Assembly: GCA_012269595.1 (NCBI GenBank)
Contig: JAAXJX010000040.1
Location: 1-47,049, forward strand
DNA: 47,049 nucleotides
Direction: 5' to 3'
DNA from: Planctomycetia bacterium
Lineage (GTDB): Bacteria; Planctomycetota; UBA8108; UBA1146
Shown here: positions 24,701-35,442 of the stretch, in pieces
Position numbering within the stretch: position 1 is the first letter of the stretch
Layout of the letters: every line of letters starts with the position of its first letter
Program-made: the position numbers and the translations under genes
Notes under the pieces: generated by a model
What the model saw: only the letters and a program-made list of their open reading frames with translations
What the model was told of the DNA's origin: nothing
The model's database searches: none

Positions 24701-26110
24701 TTCAACGGAGAGTGGCAGGTGCACGGCCATCTGGTCACCGTCGAAGTCCGCATTGAATCCCTCGCAGACCAGCGGGTGAACAAGGATTGCATTACCCTCG
24801 ATCAATACCGGCTCGAAAGCCTGGATTCCCATACGGTGAAGAGTCGGCGCACGGTTCAGCATCACAGGGTGACCCTGAGTCACCTCTTCGAGAATGTCCC
24901 AAACCTCATCGTCCTTGCGCTCCAGCATCTTCTTCGCGCTCTTGATGGTATCGGCATAACCGAGTTCCTTGAGCCTGCGAATAATGAAAGGCTGGAAAAG
25001 CTCCAGAGCGATCTTCTTGGGCAGTCCACACTGGTGCAGCTTCAACTCCGGGCCAACCGCAATAACGGAACGGGCGGAGTAGTCCACGCGCTTACCAAGG
25101 AGATTCTCACGGAAACGTCCCTGCTTGCCCTTGATCATGTCGGTCAGGGACTTGAGCGGACGGTTGTTTGAACCGAGAACCGGACGACGGCAACGGTTGT
25201 TGTCAAAGAGTGCATCGACAGAATGCTGGAGCATTCGCTTCTCGTTGCGAATGATCACTTCAGGTGCATTCAGATCGAGCAACTTCTTCAGGCGGTTGTT
25301 GCGGTTGATCAGACGACGGTAAAGGTCGTTGAGATCACTGGTCGCAAAGTTTCCGCTCTCCAGAAGAACGAGAGGACGAAGGTCGGGCGGAATCACAGGA
25401 ACCGCTTCGAGAATCATCCACTCCGGCTTGTTGCCGGATTCGATCACCGTACGGATAATTCCGAGTCGGCGAATCAAACTGGCCTTCTTCTGCTTGGAAC
25501 GGGTGGTCTCGTACTCTTCCTTCAACTCATCGAAAAGAGCTGGGAGATCGAGATTGCGAATCATGGTGCGAATCGCTTCCGCCCCCATGTCGGCCTCGAA
25601 CTCATCTCCGTACTTCTCGCGGGCGAAGCGGTACTCTTCCTCATTCAGAAGCTGCTTCTCCTTGAGAGGCGTATCTCCCGGATCCAGGACCATGTAGTCC
25701 TGGTAGTAGATCACCCGCTCGAGGTGGGTGGTCTTCAGTTCCAGCAGATTGCCCAGACGGGATGGCATGGCCTTGAAGAACCAAATGTGAACCACAGGTG
25801 CGGCGAGATTGATGTGTCCCATGCGCTCGCGACGGACGCGGGAATGGGCCACCTTGACGCCACAGCGGTCACAGATGATGTCCTTGTGCTTGATGCCCTT
25901 GTACTTTCCGCAGGCACATTCCCAGTCCTTTTCAGGTCCGAAAATTCGCTCGCAGAAGAGTCCATCCTTTTCCGGACGGTAGGTCCGGTAGTTGATGGTC
26001 TCGGGCTTTTTCACCTCTCCGTGGGACCACGAGAGGATATCCGTGGGTGATGCGAGGCGGATGTTGACCGCTCCGTAGTCATTCACCTTGTCGTATACGG
26101 GTTCCATCAT
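21725..26110 (-). CDS. rpoC: RNA polymerase beta' subunit with acidic C-terminal tail
   Basis: 1461 residues. N-terminal zinc site Cys65, Cys67, Cys80, Cys83 (note Cys-X-Cys spacing, as usual for this site). The catalytic [12 protein letters not shown] lies near residue 451-462, and the second zinc site includes [13 protein letters not shown]. The conserved part ends around [11 protein letters not shown]; from about 1364 a tail of roughly 98 residues rich in Glu, Asp, Pro, Ser and Ala follows, ending EDENNSEG. It starts 4 nt after rpoB. Confidence 0.98.
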   Translation of the reverse strand: MMEPVYDKVNDYGAVNIRLASPTDILSWSHGEVKKPETINYRTYRPEKDGLFCERIFGPEKDWECACGKYKGIKHKDIICDRCGVKVAHSRVRRERMGHINLAAPVVHIWFFKAMPSRLGNLLELKTTHLERVIYYQDYMVLDPGDTPLKEKQLLNEEEYRFAREKYGDEFEADMGAEAIRTMIRNLDLPALFDELKEEYETTRSKQKKASLIRRLGIIRTVIESGNKPEWMILEAVPVIPPDLRPLVLLESGNFATSDLNDLYRRLINRNNRLKKLLDLNAPEVIIRNEKRMLQHSVDALFDNNRCRRPVLGSNNRPLKSLTDMIKGKQGRFRENLLGKRVDYSARSVIAVGPELKLHQCGLPKKIALELFQPFIIRRLKELGYADTIKSAKKMLERKDDEVWDILEEVTQGHPVMLNRAPTLHRMGIQAFEPVLIEGNAILVHPLVCEGFNADFDGDQMAVHLPLSVEAQLEAQNLMLSTNNIFSPAHGNPIIAPSQDIVMGCYYLTVAKEEMLGHDIIFSSPEEVHTALGAGKIHGHALAKVRLPEGKVVYNSFGKVESPDEHGFYRTTPSRIIFNDLLDHEDMPFYNFALAKSDLKSVIADCFRIRGRRATLKFLDDMKDLGFKAATRSGLSFSLADLRTPEQKLNELEKTQSQVDLIQQRHQDGVITNDERSSQIIDKWTQTTNVVGEMLMQRLKEDTRPGDEYVNPIFVMVDSGARGSVTQIRQLAGMRGLMAKPSGEIIETPIKASFREGLKVLEYFSSTHGARKGLADTALKTADSGYLTRKLADVAQNVVVNELDCGTRNGLSKKALKRGEKEAIPLAARIRGRTSVTEIKDPVSGEVVVEADGLITPQIADRIQDLGYERILVRSPLTCDSPLGVCAKCYGMDLSSGKLVEQGLAVGIVAAQSIGEPGTQLTMRTFHIGGVASKSVQESSVKSNNAGEVVLKEASHVVNQDGEDVVISRRGLLSIVKDGKELESHELSLGAILHVKEGATVRKGSALFDWDPHSQSILTDVVGYAKFEDIVEGATLNVEIDPVSNQERRIISEHRGEMQPQIRICSDKAGQETVAAYPVPEKAMIQIADGDKVAPGDLLAKSPRQASGTQDITGGLPRVTEIFEVRKPKNPAVIAEVDGLVEFGEKKRGKVIINVVTENGEIHEHVIPSGKHYRVTKGDQVVHGQPLTDGDKVPKDILRVEGAEEVQRYLIEEVQGVYLSQNVTINDKHIETIVSQMMRNVMIREAGDSELLPDTVIDRHRFRKICEEMAENGMMPPTAEPMLQGITKAAVQSDSFISAASFQETTKVLTEAALSGKKDRLVGLKENVIMGHMIPAGTGYRSYFDKGVRHLGEPPVPAKPELESVLIGDPATAEEEGAEKAASADPLRDFLMGNDVKVEAPEEAAETPDTSEIAQEPASEPVLSDDEIQPHPDLLIGGEPSVPEESGEETPNSEDENNSEG

Positions 26111-26114
26111 TGGA

Positions 26115-29100
26115 TCACTTCTTTTCCAGTTCGAGGTTCAGACCCAGGCCCTTGATCTCATTGGTGAGCACGTCGAAGGAGACAGGAGTTCCTGCCTGCA
26201 GACTGTTTTCACCCTTGACCATCGACTCGTAGATTTTTGCCCTGCCGTCGACGTCATCCGACTTGGCCGTCAGCAGTTCCTGAAGGATGTGTGCAGCACC
26301 GTAGGCTTCCAATGCCCACACTTCCATCTCTCCGAATCTCTGTCCTCCGAACCTCGCCTTTCCTCCCAGCGGCTGTTGCGTAATGAGGGAGTAAGGCCCG
26401 GTGGCTCGGGCATGAATCTTGTCGTCCACCAGGTGGTGCAGTTTGAGCAGGTACATGCGACCAACGGTCACCTTCTGCTCGAAACGCTCACCGGTACGGC
26501 CGTCGTAAAGTACCGACTTTCCGTCGTCGGTCAGTCCGGCCTTGGTCAATTCCTCACGAATCTCTTCTTCGGTGGCTCCGTCGAAGACGGGTGTCACCGC
26601 ACGGTATCCCAGTTTGTCCGCAGCCCAACCGAGCTGGGTCTCGAGAATCTGTCCGAGGTTCATTCGTGAAGGCACACCCAGCGGATTGAGGATGACCTCA
26701 ACCATTTGCCCATCTTCGAGGAAGGGCAGATCCTGCAACGGAAGAATCCGCGAGATCACACCCTTGTTACCGTGACGTCCCGCCATTTTGTCACCGACGG
26801 AAAGGTTGCGCTTGGTAGCGACCCAAACCTTGACCATCTCGATGACTCCCGGAGCGAGTTCGTCACCACGGGTCATGCGATTGATCTCACGGTTTCTGGA
26901 ATCCTCCAGTTCTTCCATCTTCTGGAAGCGGCGGAAGAGGGCATCCTTGATCTTCTGGTTATTGCTCTCGGAAGATCCAAGGAACAACTCAGGGTTGAGT
27001 GCAATCTTGACCGAGTGCACGTTTCGCGTCATGAAAAGTTCCTCGGCCTTGAAGACGCGACCCGTGTCCGGATTCCTCGGGGAGGAGCCGGTGACGTCGC
27101 GAATTTCGCCCAGAAGAGATTCCAGTTCGAAGATGATCTGGTCGTACGTTTCCGTCTCCAGCTTCTCCATCTTCGTCTTCATCTCACGACGATCTTCCGG
27201 GGTGATCTCATTCTTGCGGGAGAACTTCTTTGAACCGATGACGACGCCCTTGACACCCGAACCAACGGTCAGGGATTCGTTTTTGACGTCCTCACCTGCA
27301 CGACCAAAGATGGCGTGAAGAAGCTTCTCCTCAGGAGAGAGCTCACTCTTCGATTTGGGAACCACCTTGCCGACAAGGATGTCGCCCTGAACCACCTGGG
27401 TTCCGGTTTTGATGATTCCACGCTCATCCAGCTTGGAGAGCACGCGCTCGGAAACGTTGGGAATATCGCGGGTAAACTCCTCGCGACCCAGTTTCGTCTC
27501 ACGAACTTCGATCTCAAACTCATCGATGTGAATCGAAGTGTAGATATCGTCACGTACCAGTTGCTCACTGACGATGATCGCATCCTCGAAGTTGTACCCG
27601 TCCCATGACATGAAGGCGACGAGCACGTTACGACCGAGGGACAGAATGCCATTCTCGGTTGCGGCTCCATCTGCGATCACATCACCTTTGGTGACCTTTT
27701 GTTCGAGGATCACACAAGGGCGCTGGTTCTGACAGGTTCTCTCGTTGAGGCCGCGGTACTTGCGCAACTCGTGACGCTCGCCGTCAATCTCAATATGAGT
27801 CGAATCGACGCTGGTCACGGTGCCGTTCTTGGGCGCACGAAGCACCATTCCCGAGTATTTGGAGACGTGCTCTTCCATACCGGTTCCGACCAGAGGCGGA
27901 TCGGTGCGCAGCAAAGGCACCGCCTGACGCATCATGTTCGATCCCATCAGGGCCCGGTTTGCGTCGTCATGCTCGAGGAACGGAATCAGGGCAGCCGAAA
28001 CACCGATCAACTGCTTGGACGAAACATCCATCAGTTCGATCTTGCCCGGTTCCACCATGATGAACTCACCGTTGTAGCGGGCGAGAACCAGATCACCAAT
28101 CAACTTGCCGTTCTCATCCAGCGGTGAGTCAGCCGGAGTGAGGTACTTGTTCTCCTCTTCGTCCGCGCGCAGGAATTGGATTCCCGTCTTGGACAAGTCC
28201 GCTTTTCCGTTCTTCACCGGGAAGTAGGGCGTGATCAGGAATCCGTATTTGTCGATGGTGGCGAACACACTGAGGCTGGAGATCAGACCGATGTTGGTTC
28301 CCTCGGGAGTCTCGATCGGGCAGATCCTGCCGTAGTGGGAAATGTGCACGTCTCGCACTTCGAAGCCTGCACGCTTCCGGTTCAGTCCACCGGGTCCCAA
28401 CGCACTGAGACGACGCTCATGAGTCAGCTGGGAAAGCGGGTTGGTCTGGTCCACCACCTGTGAAAGCTCACCACGACCGAAGAAGAACTCGACGGCACTG
28501 GAGATGGTTTTCGAGTTGATGACAGAACGGGGCGTCAGGTTCTCCGGCTCCATCATGCTCATACGCTCCTGGACGGTGCGTTTGAGTTTCAGGAATCCCT
28601 TTCGGAGTTCATCTCCGGCCAGTTCCTCGATGGTTCTGACACGACGGTTACCCAGGTGGTCAATATCGTCCAACTGTCCCTGGCGGTCGCGCAGTTTGAA
28701 GATGTAGGAAATCGATTCGAGGATGTCTTCCTTCTGAATCACCTGTGCATCTTCTGGAAGTTCCATCCCGAATTTTCGGTTGATGCGGAATCTTCCGACC
28801 TTGCCAAGACGGTACTTGGCGTCATTCTTGAACTTGTCGAAGAACAACTCGCGTGCCTTGGCTACCTGCGGCGGATTGCCGGGGCGAAGACGGGTGTAAA
28901 TCTTGATCAGGGCGTCTTCGTGATCGATGGAATTGTCTTCACGAATCGTCTTGAGGAACAGGTCGTCGAAACTCTCGGGCAAGACCTTGAAGCTGCTCTT
29001 GCCACCGCGCTTGGCGTTCATGTCCTCAGAGAAGTAACTGTTGAGGAAGGTTTCCGTAAAGACGTCTCCGGTGTGGAGCAGAACCTCACCGGTTTCAGCA

Positions 29101-29879
29101 TCGAGGATGTCCTCGGCGCTCACTCGGCCGGTACGTACACCGTCGACTTCTGTTCCGATCAGCTTGTCGATGTCCTTGACCGTCTTCGCCTTGACCGTTT
29201 CCAGCTCATAGAACTGGGAAAGCAGTGCGGTGGAGGAACCAAAGTCCTCGTCCATGGCACGCAGAAGCATCGAAGCAGGGAACTTGCCGCTCTGGTCGAT
29301 CCGAACCGAGAGTGCACCTTTCTTGGTGACGTTGAACTCGACCCAGGATCCGCGCTCGGGAATGATTCGGCACGAGTGCAGCTTGATGTCTCCGGTGTGC
29401 AGCTCTTCACTGAAGTCCACACCCGGGGAACGATGCAACTGACTGACGATCACACGCTCGGAACCGTTGACGATGAATTCACCGCCACCGATCATCAGCG
29501 GAATCTCACCGAGGTAGACCTCTTCCTCCAGCGACTCCCCCTCTTTCTCGAGGCGAAGACGAATTTTGAAGGGGGCCCCGTAGGTCAGCTTGAGCTGTCG
29601 GCACTCATCGACCGAATAACGGGGGCTGCCGAGGTCGTAACCCAGATAAGTCAGGGTGATCGACTCGTCGTAACTGTTGATGGGGAAGATCTCACGGAGG
29701 ATCGACTCGAGACCAATGTTGTCCCGGTCTGCCCAGTGAACATCCCTTTGCAGAAACTGGGAGTATGCATTGATCTGCAACTCCATCAGATTCGGAATTT
29801 GCACAGCCCTCAGACCACTGCCAAAGACCTTGGCTGGTCTCGGTCCGTGCTCCACGGCCATCGCTTCTTCAGGCGACAT
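26115..29879 (-). CDS. rpoB: RNA polymerase beta subunit
   Basis: 1254 residues. The rifampicin region reads [20 protein letters not shown] then [16 protein letters not shown], with the usual Asp, His and Ser of sensitive enzymes. The switch and clamp end [20 protein letters not shown] is intact. The start [15 protein letters not shown] is preceded by AGG 5 nt away. It is separated from rplL by a 379-nt spacer rich in hairpins. Confidence 0.98.
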   Translation of the reverse strand: MSPEEAMAVEHGPRPAKVFGSGLRAVQIPNLMELQINAYSQFLQRDVHWADRDNIGLESILREIFPINSYDESITLTYLGYDLGSPRYSVDECRQLKLTYGAPFKIRLRLEKEGESLEEEVYLGEIPLMIGGGEFIVNGSERVIVSQLHRSPGVDFSEELHTGDIKLHSCRIIPERGSWVEFNVTKKGALSVRIDQSGKFPASMLLRAMDEDFGSSTALLSQFYELETVKAKTVKDIDKLIGTEVDGVRTGRVSAEDILDAETGEVLLHTGDVFTETFLNSYFSEDMNAKRGGKSSFKVLPESFDDLFLKTIREDNSIDHEDALIKIYTRLRPGNPPQVAKARELFFDKFKNDAKYRLGKVGRFRINRKFGMELPEDAQVIQKEDILESISYIFKLRDRQGQLDDIDHLGNRRVRTIEELAGDELRKGFLKLKRTVQERMSMMEPENLTPRSVINSKTISSAVEFFFGRGELSQVVDQTNPLSQLTHERRLSALGPGGLNRKRAGFEVRDVHISHYGRICPIETPEGTNIGLISSLSVFATIDKYGFLITPYFPVKNGKADLSKTGIQFLRADEEENKYLTPADSPLDENGKLIGDLVLARYNGEFIMVEPGKIELMDVSSKQLIGVSAALIPFLEHDDANRALMGSNMMRQAVPLLRTDPPLVGTGMEEHVSKYSGMVLRAPKNGTVTSVDSTHIEIDGERHELRKYRGLNERTCQNQRPCVILEQKVTKGDVIADGAATENGILSLGRNVLVAFMSWDGYNFEDAIIVSEQLVRDDIYTSIHIDEFEIEVRETKLGREEFTRDIPNVSERVLSKLDERGIIKTGTQVVQGDILVGKVVPKSKSELSPEEKLLHAIFGRAGEDVKNESLTVGSGVKGVVIGSKKFSRKNEITPEDRREMKTKMEKLETETYDQIIFELESLLGEIRDVTGSSPRNPDTGRVFKAEELFMTRNVHSVKIALNPELFLGSSESNNQKIKDALFRRFQKMEELEDSRNREINRMTRGDELAPGVIEMVKVWVATKRNLSVGDKMAGRHGNKGVISRILPLQDLPFLEDGQMVEVILNPLGVPSRMNLGQILETQLGWAADKLGYRAVTPVFDGATEEEIREELTKAGLTDDGKSVLYDGRTGERFEQKVTVGRMYLLKLHHLVDDKIHARATGPYSLITQQPLGGKARFGGQRFGEMEVWALEAYGAAHILQELLTAKSDDVDGRAKIYESMVKGENSLQAGTPVSFDVLTNEIKGLGLNLELEKK

Positions 29880-30258
29880 GGATACCTGCTTCCTTCGTGC
29901 GTGCTTCCATCACAGATACTTTGTGAAGTCAGTCGCACGAGTCCCTGAGACCGGGGATGCGACCCATGCATCCTCGATCAGCAAACCTTCATGACGGAAA
30001 CCAGGGGTTTCCGAGCGAGATGGACTGCTAGGACAACCCGTTGACGGCTGTCCGGGACTTTTCGATAGCCTTCCAGACCCGGACTCCCCCCGGGGCCTAC
30101 CACTGGCTTTCGAATCCCGGGGAGGCATCCCTCGCATGGACGCTCCCCAGCTTTCACACTTCCAGAATTACCGAATAACCCATAAACGCCGGTATCCCAT
30201 GAAGGATTACTTCATGGGCGACGTGTTCAGAACTTTGCAATCCTGGAACTGGCGATCA
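29880..30258 (-). promoter_or_regulatory. rplL-rpoB spacer with several hairpins
   Basis: No gene is seen in this 379-nt spacer. It holds stem-loops at 30218-30196 (CCCATGAAG/CTTCATGGG, perfect 9 bp, 5-nt loop), about 30126-30083 (CCCCGGG/CCCGGGG, 7 bp), 29973-29955 (GGATGC/GCATCC, 6 bp) and 30013-29995 (CGGAAACC/GGTTTCCG, perfect 8 bp). None has a T tract. In E. coli the equivalent spacer contains an attenuator and an RNase III site; a similar role is inferred here. Confidence 0.5.
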
Positions 30259-30681
30259 CTACTTGAGTTCGACCGAAGCACCGGCTTCTTCGAGTTCGGC
30301 CTTGAGCTTCTCGGCCTCTTCCTTCGGAACGCCTTCCTTGACGGGCTTGGGTGCGGACTCGACCAACTCTTTGGCTTCCTTCAGTCCCAGACCAGTGATG
30401 CCGCGGACGGCCTTGATCACGGGGACCTTCTTGCCACCGTCGCCGGTCAGGACGACGTCGAAATCGGTCTTCTCCTCGGCAGCGCCTCCGCCACCGTCTC
30501 CACCAGCAGCCATCATCGGCATGCCCATGGGCATGGCGGCGGCGCTGACACCAAACTCGTCCTCAAGGACGTCCTTCAACTCGACGAGCTCCATGACGCT
30601 GAGGCCCTTGATGCTCTCCATGATGGCTCCGACCTTCTCGCTCGGCGGTGCCTTTTCTTCGGTTGCAGCTTCATCCGACAT
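30259..30681 (-). CDS. rplL: 50S ribosomal protein L7/L12
   Basis: 140 residues. N-terminal dimerisation helix [20 protein letters not shown], a flexible hinge with Met/Gly runs ([17 protein letters not shown]), and the C-terminal domain [20 protein letters not shown] with [12 protein letters not shown]. It recruits GTPase factors to the stalk. The hinge is longer than in E. coli. It follows rplJ by 5 nt. Confidence 0.98.
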   Translation of the reverse strand: MSDEAATEEKAPPSEKVGAIMESIKGLSVMELVELKDVLEDEFGVSAAAMPMGMPMMAAGGDGGGGAAEEKTDFDVVLTGDGGKKVPVIKAVRGITGLGLKEAKELVESAPKPVKEGVPKEEAEKLKAELEEAGASVELK

Positions 30682-30686
30682 GTCAG

Positions 30687-31217
30687 CTACTCCCCTTCTT
30701 CTCGTTGTTTGTCAGCGATCGCCTGAACAACACCGGGCAATCCGGTGAGCAGATTCTGAGTAATGGCGACCAGGCCAGTCAGCGGTCCGGCAATCGCGGA
30801 AACGACCGCTGCCTGCGTTTCCTGAACGCTTGGCATCTTCGTCAACTTCTCGGCTTCTTCGGGTCCGAGAACGGAGCCCTCGAGGACTCCTCCCTTAATG
30901 GGCAACTTCTTGCCCAATTCCTTGCGCATGTCCGCAATCGTCTTGCTTGCGGTAATCGCGTCCGTATCTCCATTGATCAAGGCAACGGGACCGGAATAGG
31001 TCTCAGCAGGGAACTCGCGACCACTCTCGTCCATCACTCTCTTGAGGAGTGAGTTCTTGACGACATTGATGTTGAGCCCCGCTTCACGGAGTTTGTTTCG
31101 CGCACCGAAATCCTCGGAAGAATTCAATCCCGAGAAATCCACCAGGAGCACGTCTCCGGAATCATCGAGGCGATTGGACAACTGCTGTGTCATCATCACC
31201 TTCATCCTGCGGGCCAT
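30687..31217 (-). CDS. rplJ: 50S ribosomal protein L10
   Basis: 176 residues. Sequence includes [20 protein letters not shown] and [20 protein letters not shown], then the C-terminal helix that carries L7/L12 dimers. L10 with L12 represses its own operon in other bacteria. It lies 28 nt after rplA. Confidence 0.97.
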   Translation of the reverse strand: MARRMKVMMTQQLSNRLDDSGDVLLVDFSGLNSSEDFGARNKLREAGLNINVVKNSLLKRVMDESGREFPAETYSGPVALINGDTDAITASKTIADMRKELGKKLPIKGGVLEGSVLGPEEAEKLTKMPSVQETQAAVVSAIAGPLTGLVAITQNLLTGLPGVVQAIADKQREEGE

Positions 31218-31245
31218 GGGGCCTCCCTTTCCAGCTTCGCGGCTC

Positions 31246-31932
31246 CTACTGCGCCAACTGAATCGCCACAGCGGGCGACATCGTTGACTTGATAAAAACT
31301 TTCTTCATGTAGACGCCCTTGATCGATGTCGGGCGCAACTTCTCGATGTGGGAAACGAACGCCTGAACGTTTTCCACCAACTGATTTTCTTCGAAACTGC
31401 GGCGACCGACCGGAGCATGAACAATGCCACCAGCGTCATTACGGAATTCGATCTTACCTGCCACGAACTCCTGAACTGCAGTTACGACGTCCGTCGTCAC
31501 GGTTCCGGATTTGGGGGTCGGCATCTTGCCCTGAGGACCCAGGACCTTACCCAGTTTTCCGACGAACCGCATCATCGACGGGTGAGCGATGGCAACATCG
31601 AAATCGAACCAGCCACCCTCGATTTTGGCGGCGAGTTCCTCGCCTCCCACTTCTGCGGCTCCTGCGGCTTTCGCTTCTTCAGCAGCAGGACCATCGACGA
31701 AGGCGATCACTCGAACCGTCTTGCCGATTCCGTGGGGAAGGGAGAAGGCGCCCCGGATGTTCTGGGTACCCTGTCGCGGGTCGATTCCCAAACGAACAGC
31801 CACCTCGACGGTTTCGTCAAACTTGGCTTTCTGGAAGCCCATCACCGTCTTGACTGCTTCTGCCAAAGGCATCTCCGTTTGACGATCCACCTTGGACTTG
31901 TTGCCAGAGTGTCTCTTGCTCGACTTGGGCAT
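31246..31932 (-). CDS. rplA: 50S ribosomal protein L1
   Basis: 228 residues. [40 protein letters not shown] and [20 protein letters not shown] are diagnostic. L1 forms the mobile stalk that releases E-site tRNA. In E. coli it represses the L11 operon by binding the leader. The ATG overlaps the rplK stop by 1 nt (TAATG). Confidence 0.98.
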   Translation of the reverse strand: MPKSSKRHSGNKSKVDRQTEMPLAEAVKTVMGFQKAKFDETVEVAVRLGIDPRQGTQNIRGAFSLPHGIGKTVRVIAFVDGPAAEEAKAAGAAEVGGEELAAKIEGGWFDFDVAIAHPSMMRFVGKLGKVLGPQGKMPTPKSGTVTTDVVTAVQEFVAGKIEFRNDAGGIVHAPVGRRSFEENQLVENVQAFVSHIEKLRPTSIKGVYMKKVFIKSTMSPAVAIQLAQ

Positions 31933-32357
31933 TAGTCCTCCACCTCTATCCCCATGCTCCGTGCAGTTCCTGCAATCATGAGCATGGCCGCTTCCAGAGA
32001 AGCAGCGTTGAGGTCATTCTTCTTGGTTTCCGCAATCTCGCGAACCTGATCGTTGGTGATCTTTGCAACCACCTCATGTCCAGGATCGTTGGCGCCCTTG
32101 TCGAGCCCAACGGCCTTTTTGATCAGCACTGCTGCGGGAGGAGACTTGAAGGTCAGATCAAAGGTGCGGTCGTTGTAGACCGTAATCACAACAGGAATAA
32201 TCAGTCCCTGCTGACTGGCCGTATCAGCATTGAATCGCTGAACGAACTCACCAATGTTCACACCATGCTGACCCAGCGCGGGACCCACCGGCGGTGCCGG
32301 CGTAGCCTGCCCACCAGGGACCTGCAATTTGATCAGCCCTGTGACTTCTTTTGCCAT
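31932..32357 (-). CDS. rplK: 50S ribosomal protein L11
   Basis: 141 residues. [35 protein letters not shown] and [20 protein letters not shown] (with V for T) are diagnostic, including the proline-rich stalk-base helix. It lies 80 nt after nusG. Confidence 0.98.
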   Translation of the reverse strand: MAKEVTGLIKLQVPGGQATPAPPVGPALGQHGVNIGEFVQRFNADTASQQGLIIPVVITVYNDRTFDLTFKSPPAAVLIKKAVGLDKGANDPGHEVVAKITNDQVREIAETKKNDLNAASLEAAMLMIAGTARSMGIEVED

Positions 32358-32389
32358 GATCTCTGCCTATCCTGCGGTCAACGAACGGG

Positions 32390-32439
32390 GCATGACATGC
32401 ACCCCGCCCTCCCGCTGGGATCTCGATAAAATCGAGATC
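32390..32439 (-). promoter_or_regulatory. Leader hairpins before rplK, possible L1 site
   Basis: A perfect 9-bp hairpin GATCTCGAT-TTT-ATCGAGATC (32439-32419) starts at the nusG stop codon. About 20 nt later a weaker CGGGG...CCCCG stem (about 32402-32382) follows. In E. coli the L1 protein binds just before rplK. Position fits that, but I cannot match the L1 site in detail. Confidence 0.35.
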
Positions 32440-33226
32440 AGGTTTTTTCTACTTGCCAGTATTCCAGGTCGACTGGTGTGTCCTGTCCGAAAATCGTGAC
32501 CATCACACGGAGCTTGCCGGTCTTCGGCTGAACCTCCTCGACGACACCCTCGAAGTTTTCGAACGGACCATCCTTGACCTTGACGGAATCATTTTTCTTC
32601 ACGTCAATTTTCAGTTCAGGAGCGGCTTCACTTTCGCGCTGCTCCATCATGTCTCTCAATTTTCTGACTTCTTCAGGGGTCATCGGCATCGGCTTGTCGG
32701 CGGCTTTTCCGCCCACAAAGGATCCCACTCCCTGAACTTCACGCAGGAGGTACCAGATCTCGTCCACCAACTGACACTCCATGAAGAAGTACCCCTGATA
32801 GAGTTTCTGTTCCCGAACCCGCTTCTTGCCCTCTTTGATCTCGATCACTTTCTGTTTCGGAACGGCAATGTTCCTCACGTACTTGTCGAGACCGCTCAGG
32901 GCCAGTTTTCTCTCAACCTTGCGCGAGAGGGTGTCCTCCCGACCATTGGCGACCTTGACGACGTACCACTCATGGGCCATCTCGTCGTCGTCTGATTCTT
33001 CCGGCTTAATGAGGCCGGACATCATCGCAGCGGGAGTGGAATCTTCCATTTCATCCTCTGCATGGGATTCTGCTGAATCAGCCGAATCTTCGATCGCATC
33101 GTCAGCACCGCCAGCAACAAGATCCTCTTGCACCGATTCGGATTCGGTCTCACCGGCATCACCGGTGGCAACCGTTTCCTCCCCCTCGGGCATCGTCTCT
33201 TCGTGGTCGGTGAAATCGTCGATCAT
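32438..33226 (-). CDS. nusG: Transcription factor NusG with 80-residue acidic N-terminus
   Basis: 262 residues against about 180 for the family. NGN domain starts at residue 83 (MAHEWYVVKVANGREDTLSR) and includes LYQGYFFMECQL; the KOW domain follows (NDSVKVKDGPFENFEGVVEE). Residues 1-82 are low-complexity acidic sequence (Asp, Glu, Ser, Ala). I start at the ATG at 33226, which overlaps the secE stop (ATGA) and has AGGGAG 10 nt upstream. The inner ATG at 32980 has no such site. NusG binds the RpoC clamp and S10, coupling transcription to translation. Confidence 0.92.
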   Translation of the reverse strand: MIDDFTDHEETMPEGEETVATGDAGETESESVQEDLVAGGADDAIEDSADSAESHAEDEMEDSTPAAMMSGLIKPEESDDDEMAHEWYVVKVANGREDTLSRKVERKLALSGLDKYVRNIAVPKQKVIEIKEGKKRVREQKLYQGYFFMECQLVDEIWYLLREVQGVGSFVGGKAADKPMPMTPEEVRKLRDMMEQRESEAAPELKIDVKKNDSVKVKDGPFENFEGVVEEVQPKTGKLRVMVTIFGQDTPVDLEYWQVEKT

Positions 33227-33648
33227 CCGTAGACCACTCCCTGAACAGTACGAAGCAATCCGTCTGCCATCATGATCCAGCCCAAAATAATGACCGCGGT
33301 CACACACACGACCAGCGAGTTGCGTGTGGTCTCATCGCGAGTGGGCCAGGTCACCTTGTTTTCCAGCTCCGCTTCCGTCTCGATCAGGAAGTCACTGAGG
33401 CTGGGTTTGTTGTAGTACCAGATGCCCGCCAGCAAAAACGGCAATAGCACGAGAATGGTGTAGATCGCCCGCGCCTGAACGCCGAACTCGATCCCGGGAA
33501 TCGTGAACAGATCCCCATCTCCATAACCGTTGCCTTCCAGCCAGTCTGCGGTGGAGACGGCGGCGAAGAGACCTACGCCAAAAAGAATCACGGCAAGAGC
33601 ACCCCGTGCCCATTTGCCCTGTCCCTCCTTGTAGAGACGAAAACTCAT
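33223..33648 (-). CDS. secE: Protein translocase subunit SecE, three-segment form
   Basis: 141 residues. Three likely membrane segments (about 14-36, 60-80 and 108-131). The conserved amphipathic part is ETEAELENKVTWPTRDETTR. SecE clamps SecY. The short SecE has one segment; two extra ones at the N-terminus are also seen in E. coli. A UUCG-capped hairpin lies just upstream. The stop overlaps nusG by 4 nt. Confidence 0.95.
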   Translation of the reverse strand: MSFRLYKEGQGKWARGALAVILFGVGLFAAVSTADWLEGNGYGDGDLFTIPGIEFGVQARAIYTILVLLPFLLAGIWYYNKPSLSDFLIETEAELENKVTWPTRDETTRNSLVVCVTAVIILGWIMMADGLLRTVQGVVYG

Positions 33649-33668
33649 CGACTCTGACCCTCTCTCTG

Positions 33669-33684
33669 GATCGCCGAAGCGATC
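33669..33684 (-). promoter_or_regulatory. UUCG-capped hairpin before secE
   Basis: GATCGC-TTCG-GCGATC on the minus strand, a perfect 6-bp stem with the stable cUUCGg tetraloop, 21 nt upstream of the secE ATG. It might limit translation or protect the 5' end after tRNA-Trp is cut out. Confidence 0.4.
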
Positions 33685-33789
33685 GGTTCAACGACGCGGC
33701 AAGATTCCCAGTCCACCGTGGTGAGCTGGACACCTGCCTGGCAGGCTGTTTCAAAACTCAAGCACACTCAGCATCTCTGCAACAAAGGT

Positions 33790-33866
33790 TGGCAGGGCAG
33801 GAGGGACTCGAACCCCCAACCCGCGGATTTGGAATCCGCTGCTCTACCAATTGGAGCTACTGCCCT
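33790..33866 (-). tRNA. tRNA-Trp (CCA)
   Basis: Full cloverleaf: acceptor AGGGCAG/CTGCCCT, anticodon stem GCGGA/TCCGC with loop TTCCAAA (anticodon CCA), T-loop TTCGAGT. The discriminator is G and the 3' CCA is encoded. It sits between tuf and secE, a position kept in many bacteria. Confidence 0.97.
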
Positions 33867-33925
33867 CTTGTCGTGCAGATCCGCTTCGCTCCCGATTCAC
33901 TCCGGCTGGAGCGGTTTGGGGAGCA

Positions 33926-33962
33926 GGAACGCCGTGGTACCCAAAAGGCACCACGGCGTTCC
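33926..33962 (-). promoter_or_regulatory. Long hairpin between tuf and tRNA-Trp
   Basis: A 16-bp stem (33962-33947 with 33941-33926, one G-U pair) with a 5-nt loop, about 28 nt after the tuf stop. The arms are GGAACGCCGTGGTGCC and GGTACCACGGCGTTCC. No T tract follows. A processing or stabilising element, or partial terminator, is likely. Confidence 0.6.
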
Positions 33963-33989
33963 CGGTCAAACTCACCGGCAAAGCCGGAC

Positions 33990-35174
33990 TTACTCGATGA
34001 CTTTACTCACCACGCCTGCGCCGACGGTCTTGCCGCCCTCGCGGATTGCGAAGCGGAGACCCTCGTCCATGGCGATGGGCTGAATCAAGGTCACGTTGAT
34101 CTTGGCATTGTCACCAGGCATGCACATGTCTGCGCCCACCACCTCAGTGTTTCCGGTCACGTCAGTGGTCCGGAAGTAGAACTGGGGACGGTAACCGTTG
34201 AAGAAGGGAGAGTGACGTCCACCCTCGTCCTTGGAGAGGATGTAGACCTCTGCCTCGAACTTGGTGTGCGGAGTGATGCTGCCGGGCTTGGCCAGCACCT
34301 GACCACGGGTCACTTCGTCCTTCTTGGTTCCACGAAGAAGAGCACCGATGTTGTCACCGGCCTGACCCTCATCGAGAGTCTTCTGGAACATCTCAACTCC
34401 GGTGCAAGTGGTAGTCTGGGTCTCTTTGATTCCAACGATTTCGATCTCGTCGCCGGTCTTGACGATGCCCTGCTCGATACGGCCGGTCACCACGGTTCCA
34501 CGTCCCTCGATGGAGAACACGTCCTCCACGGGCATGAGGAAATCCTTCTCGGAGTCGCGCTCCGGGATATCGATGTACTCGTCAACGTTCTTCATCAACT
34601 CAAGGATCGGAGCAGCGGCATCGCTACCAGGTGCTTCGAGGGCCTTGAGAGCGGAACCCTTGATGATCGGAATGTCATCACCGGGGAACTCGTAGCTGCT
34701 CAGCAACTCGCGGATCTCCATCTCGACGAGCTCGAGAAGCTCTTCGTCATCGACCATGTCGGCCTTGTTCATGAAGACCACGATCTTCGGAACGCCAACC
34801 TGGCGAGCCAGAAGAATGTGCTCGCGGGTCTGGGGCATCGGACCGTCAGCAGCAGAAACCACCAGGATTGCGCCGTCCATCTGGGCGGCACCGGTGATCA
34901 TGTTTTTGACGTAGTCCGCGTGGCCCGGGCAGTCCACGTGAGCGTAGTGACGACCTTCGGTCTGGTACTCCACGTGAGCGGTCGCGATGGTAATACCACG
35001 CTCCCTCTCCTCGGGGGCATTGTCGATCTGGTCGAACGCCTTCTTCTCGGACATGCCAGCCTCGGCGAGCACGTTCGTGATCGCGGCAGTCAAAGTCGTT
35101 TTTCCGTGGTCGACGTGACCAATAGTTCCAATGTTGCAGTGAGGCTTGTCGCGTACGAAGACTTCCTTCGCCAT
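33990..35174 (-). CDS. tuf: Elongation factor Tu
   Basis: 394 residues. P-loop GHVDHGKT at 19-26, [20 protein letters not shown], and NKADMVDD for guanine binding. All three domains are present and the end [20 protein letters not shown] is canonical. EF-Tu carries aminoacyl-tRNA to the ribosome. It lies downstream of four tRNA genes, an order shared with E. coli tufB. No tuf copy accompanies fusA here. Confidence 0.99.
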   Translation of the reverse strand: MAKEVFVRDKPHCNIGTIGHVDHGKTTLTAAITNVLAEAGMSEKKAFDQIDNAPEERERGITIATAHVEYQTEGRHYAHVDCPGHADYVKNMITGAAQMDGAILVVSAADGPMPQTREHILLARQVGVPKIVVFMNKADMVDDEELLELVEMEIRELLSSYEFPGDDIPIIKGSALKALEAPGSDAAAPILELMKNVDEYIDIPERDSEKDFLMPVEDVFSIEGRGTVVTGRIEQGIVKTGDEIEIVGIKETQTTTCTGVEMFQKTLDEGQAGDNIGALLRGTKKDEVTRGQVLAKPGSITPHTKFEAEVYILSKDEGGRHSPFFNGYRPQFYFRTTDVTGNTEVVGADMCMPGDNAKINVTLIQPIAMDEGLRFAIREGGKTVGAGVVSKVIE

Positions 35175-35313
35175 GATCCAATCTCCTCGCCCTATCAGAC
35201 CGCGATACGGTCACCAGGGTCTCTTTACCCGCCCCACCCAGCCACACTCGTGACCCGGCTACGGCGTATTCCTTTTAAGTTCACCCCCGCACCCATGTGC
35301 GGGCTCGATTGTC

Positions 35314-35389
35314 TGGAGCTGCTGACGGGACTTGAACCCGTGACCTCGTCCTTACCAAGGACGTGCTCTACCAGCTGAGCTACAGCAGC
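35314..35389 (-). tRNA. tRNA-Thr (GGU)
   Basis: Acceptor GCTGCTG/CAGCAGC, anticodon stem CGTCC/GGACG with loop TTGGTAA (anticodon GGT), T-loop TTCAAGT. Discriminator T, then encoded CCA. It is the last tRNA before tuf. Confidence 0.97.
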
Positions 35390-35442
35390 CCTGATTTCTT
35401 CTCGTCGCAGTCGCAACCTGTGGTCGCTCCCGCCTGATTACT

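Noticed and set aside
32419-32445. Plus-strand reading of the nusG-end hairpin as an antisense terminator
   Set aside because: The stem followed by AGG and six T looks right, but the T run is the complement of Lys codons at the NusG end and no plus-strand gene is there.
33606-35378. Long plus-strand frame of 590 codons opposite tuf and tRNA-Trp
   Set aside because: It is antisense to tuf and two tRNAs. The sequence has no family signature and its openness reflects the strong codon bias of tuf.
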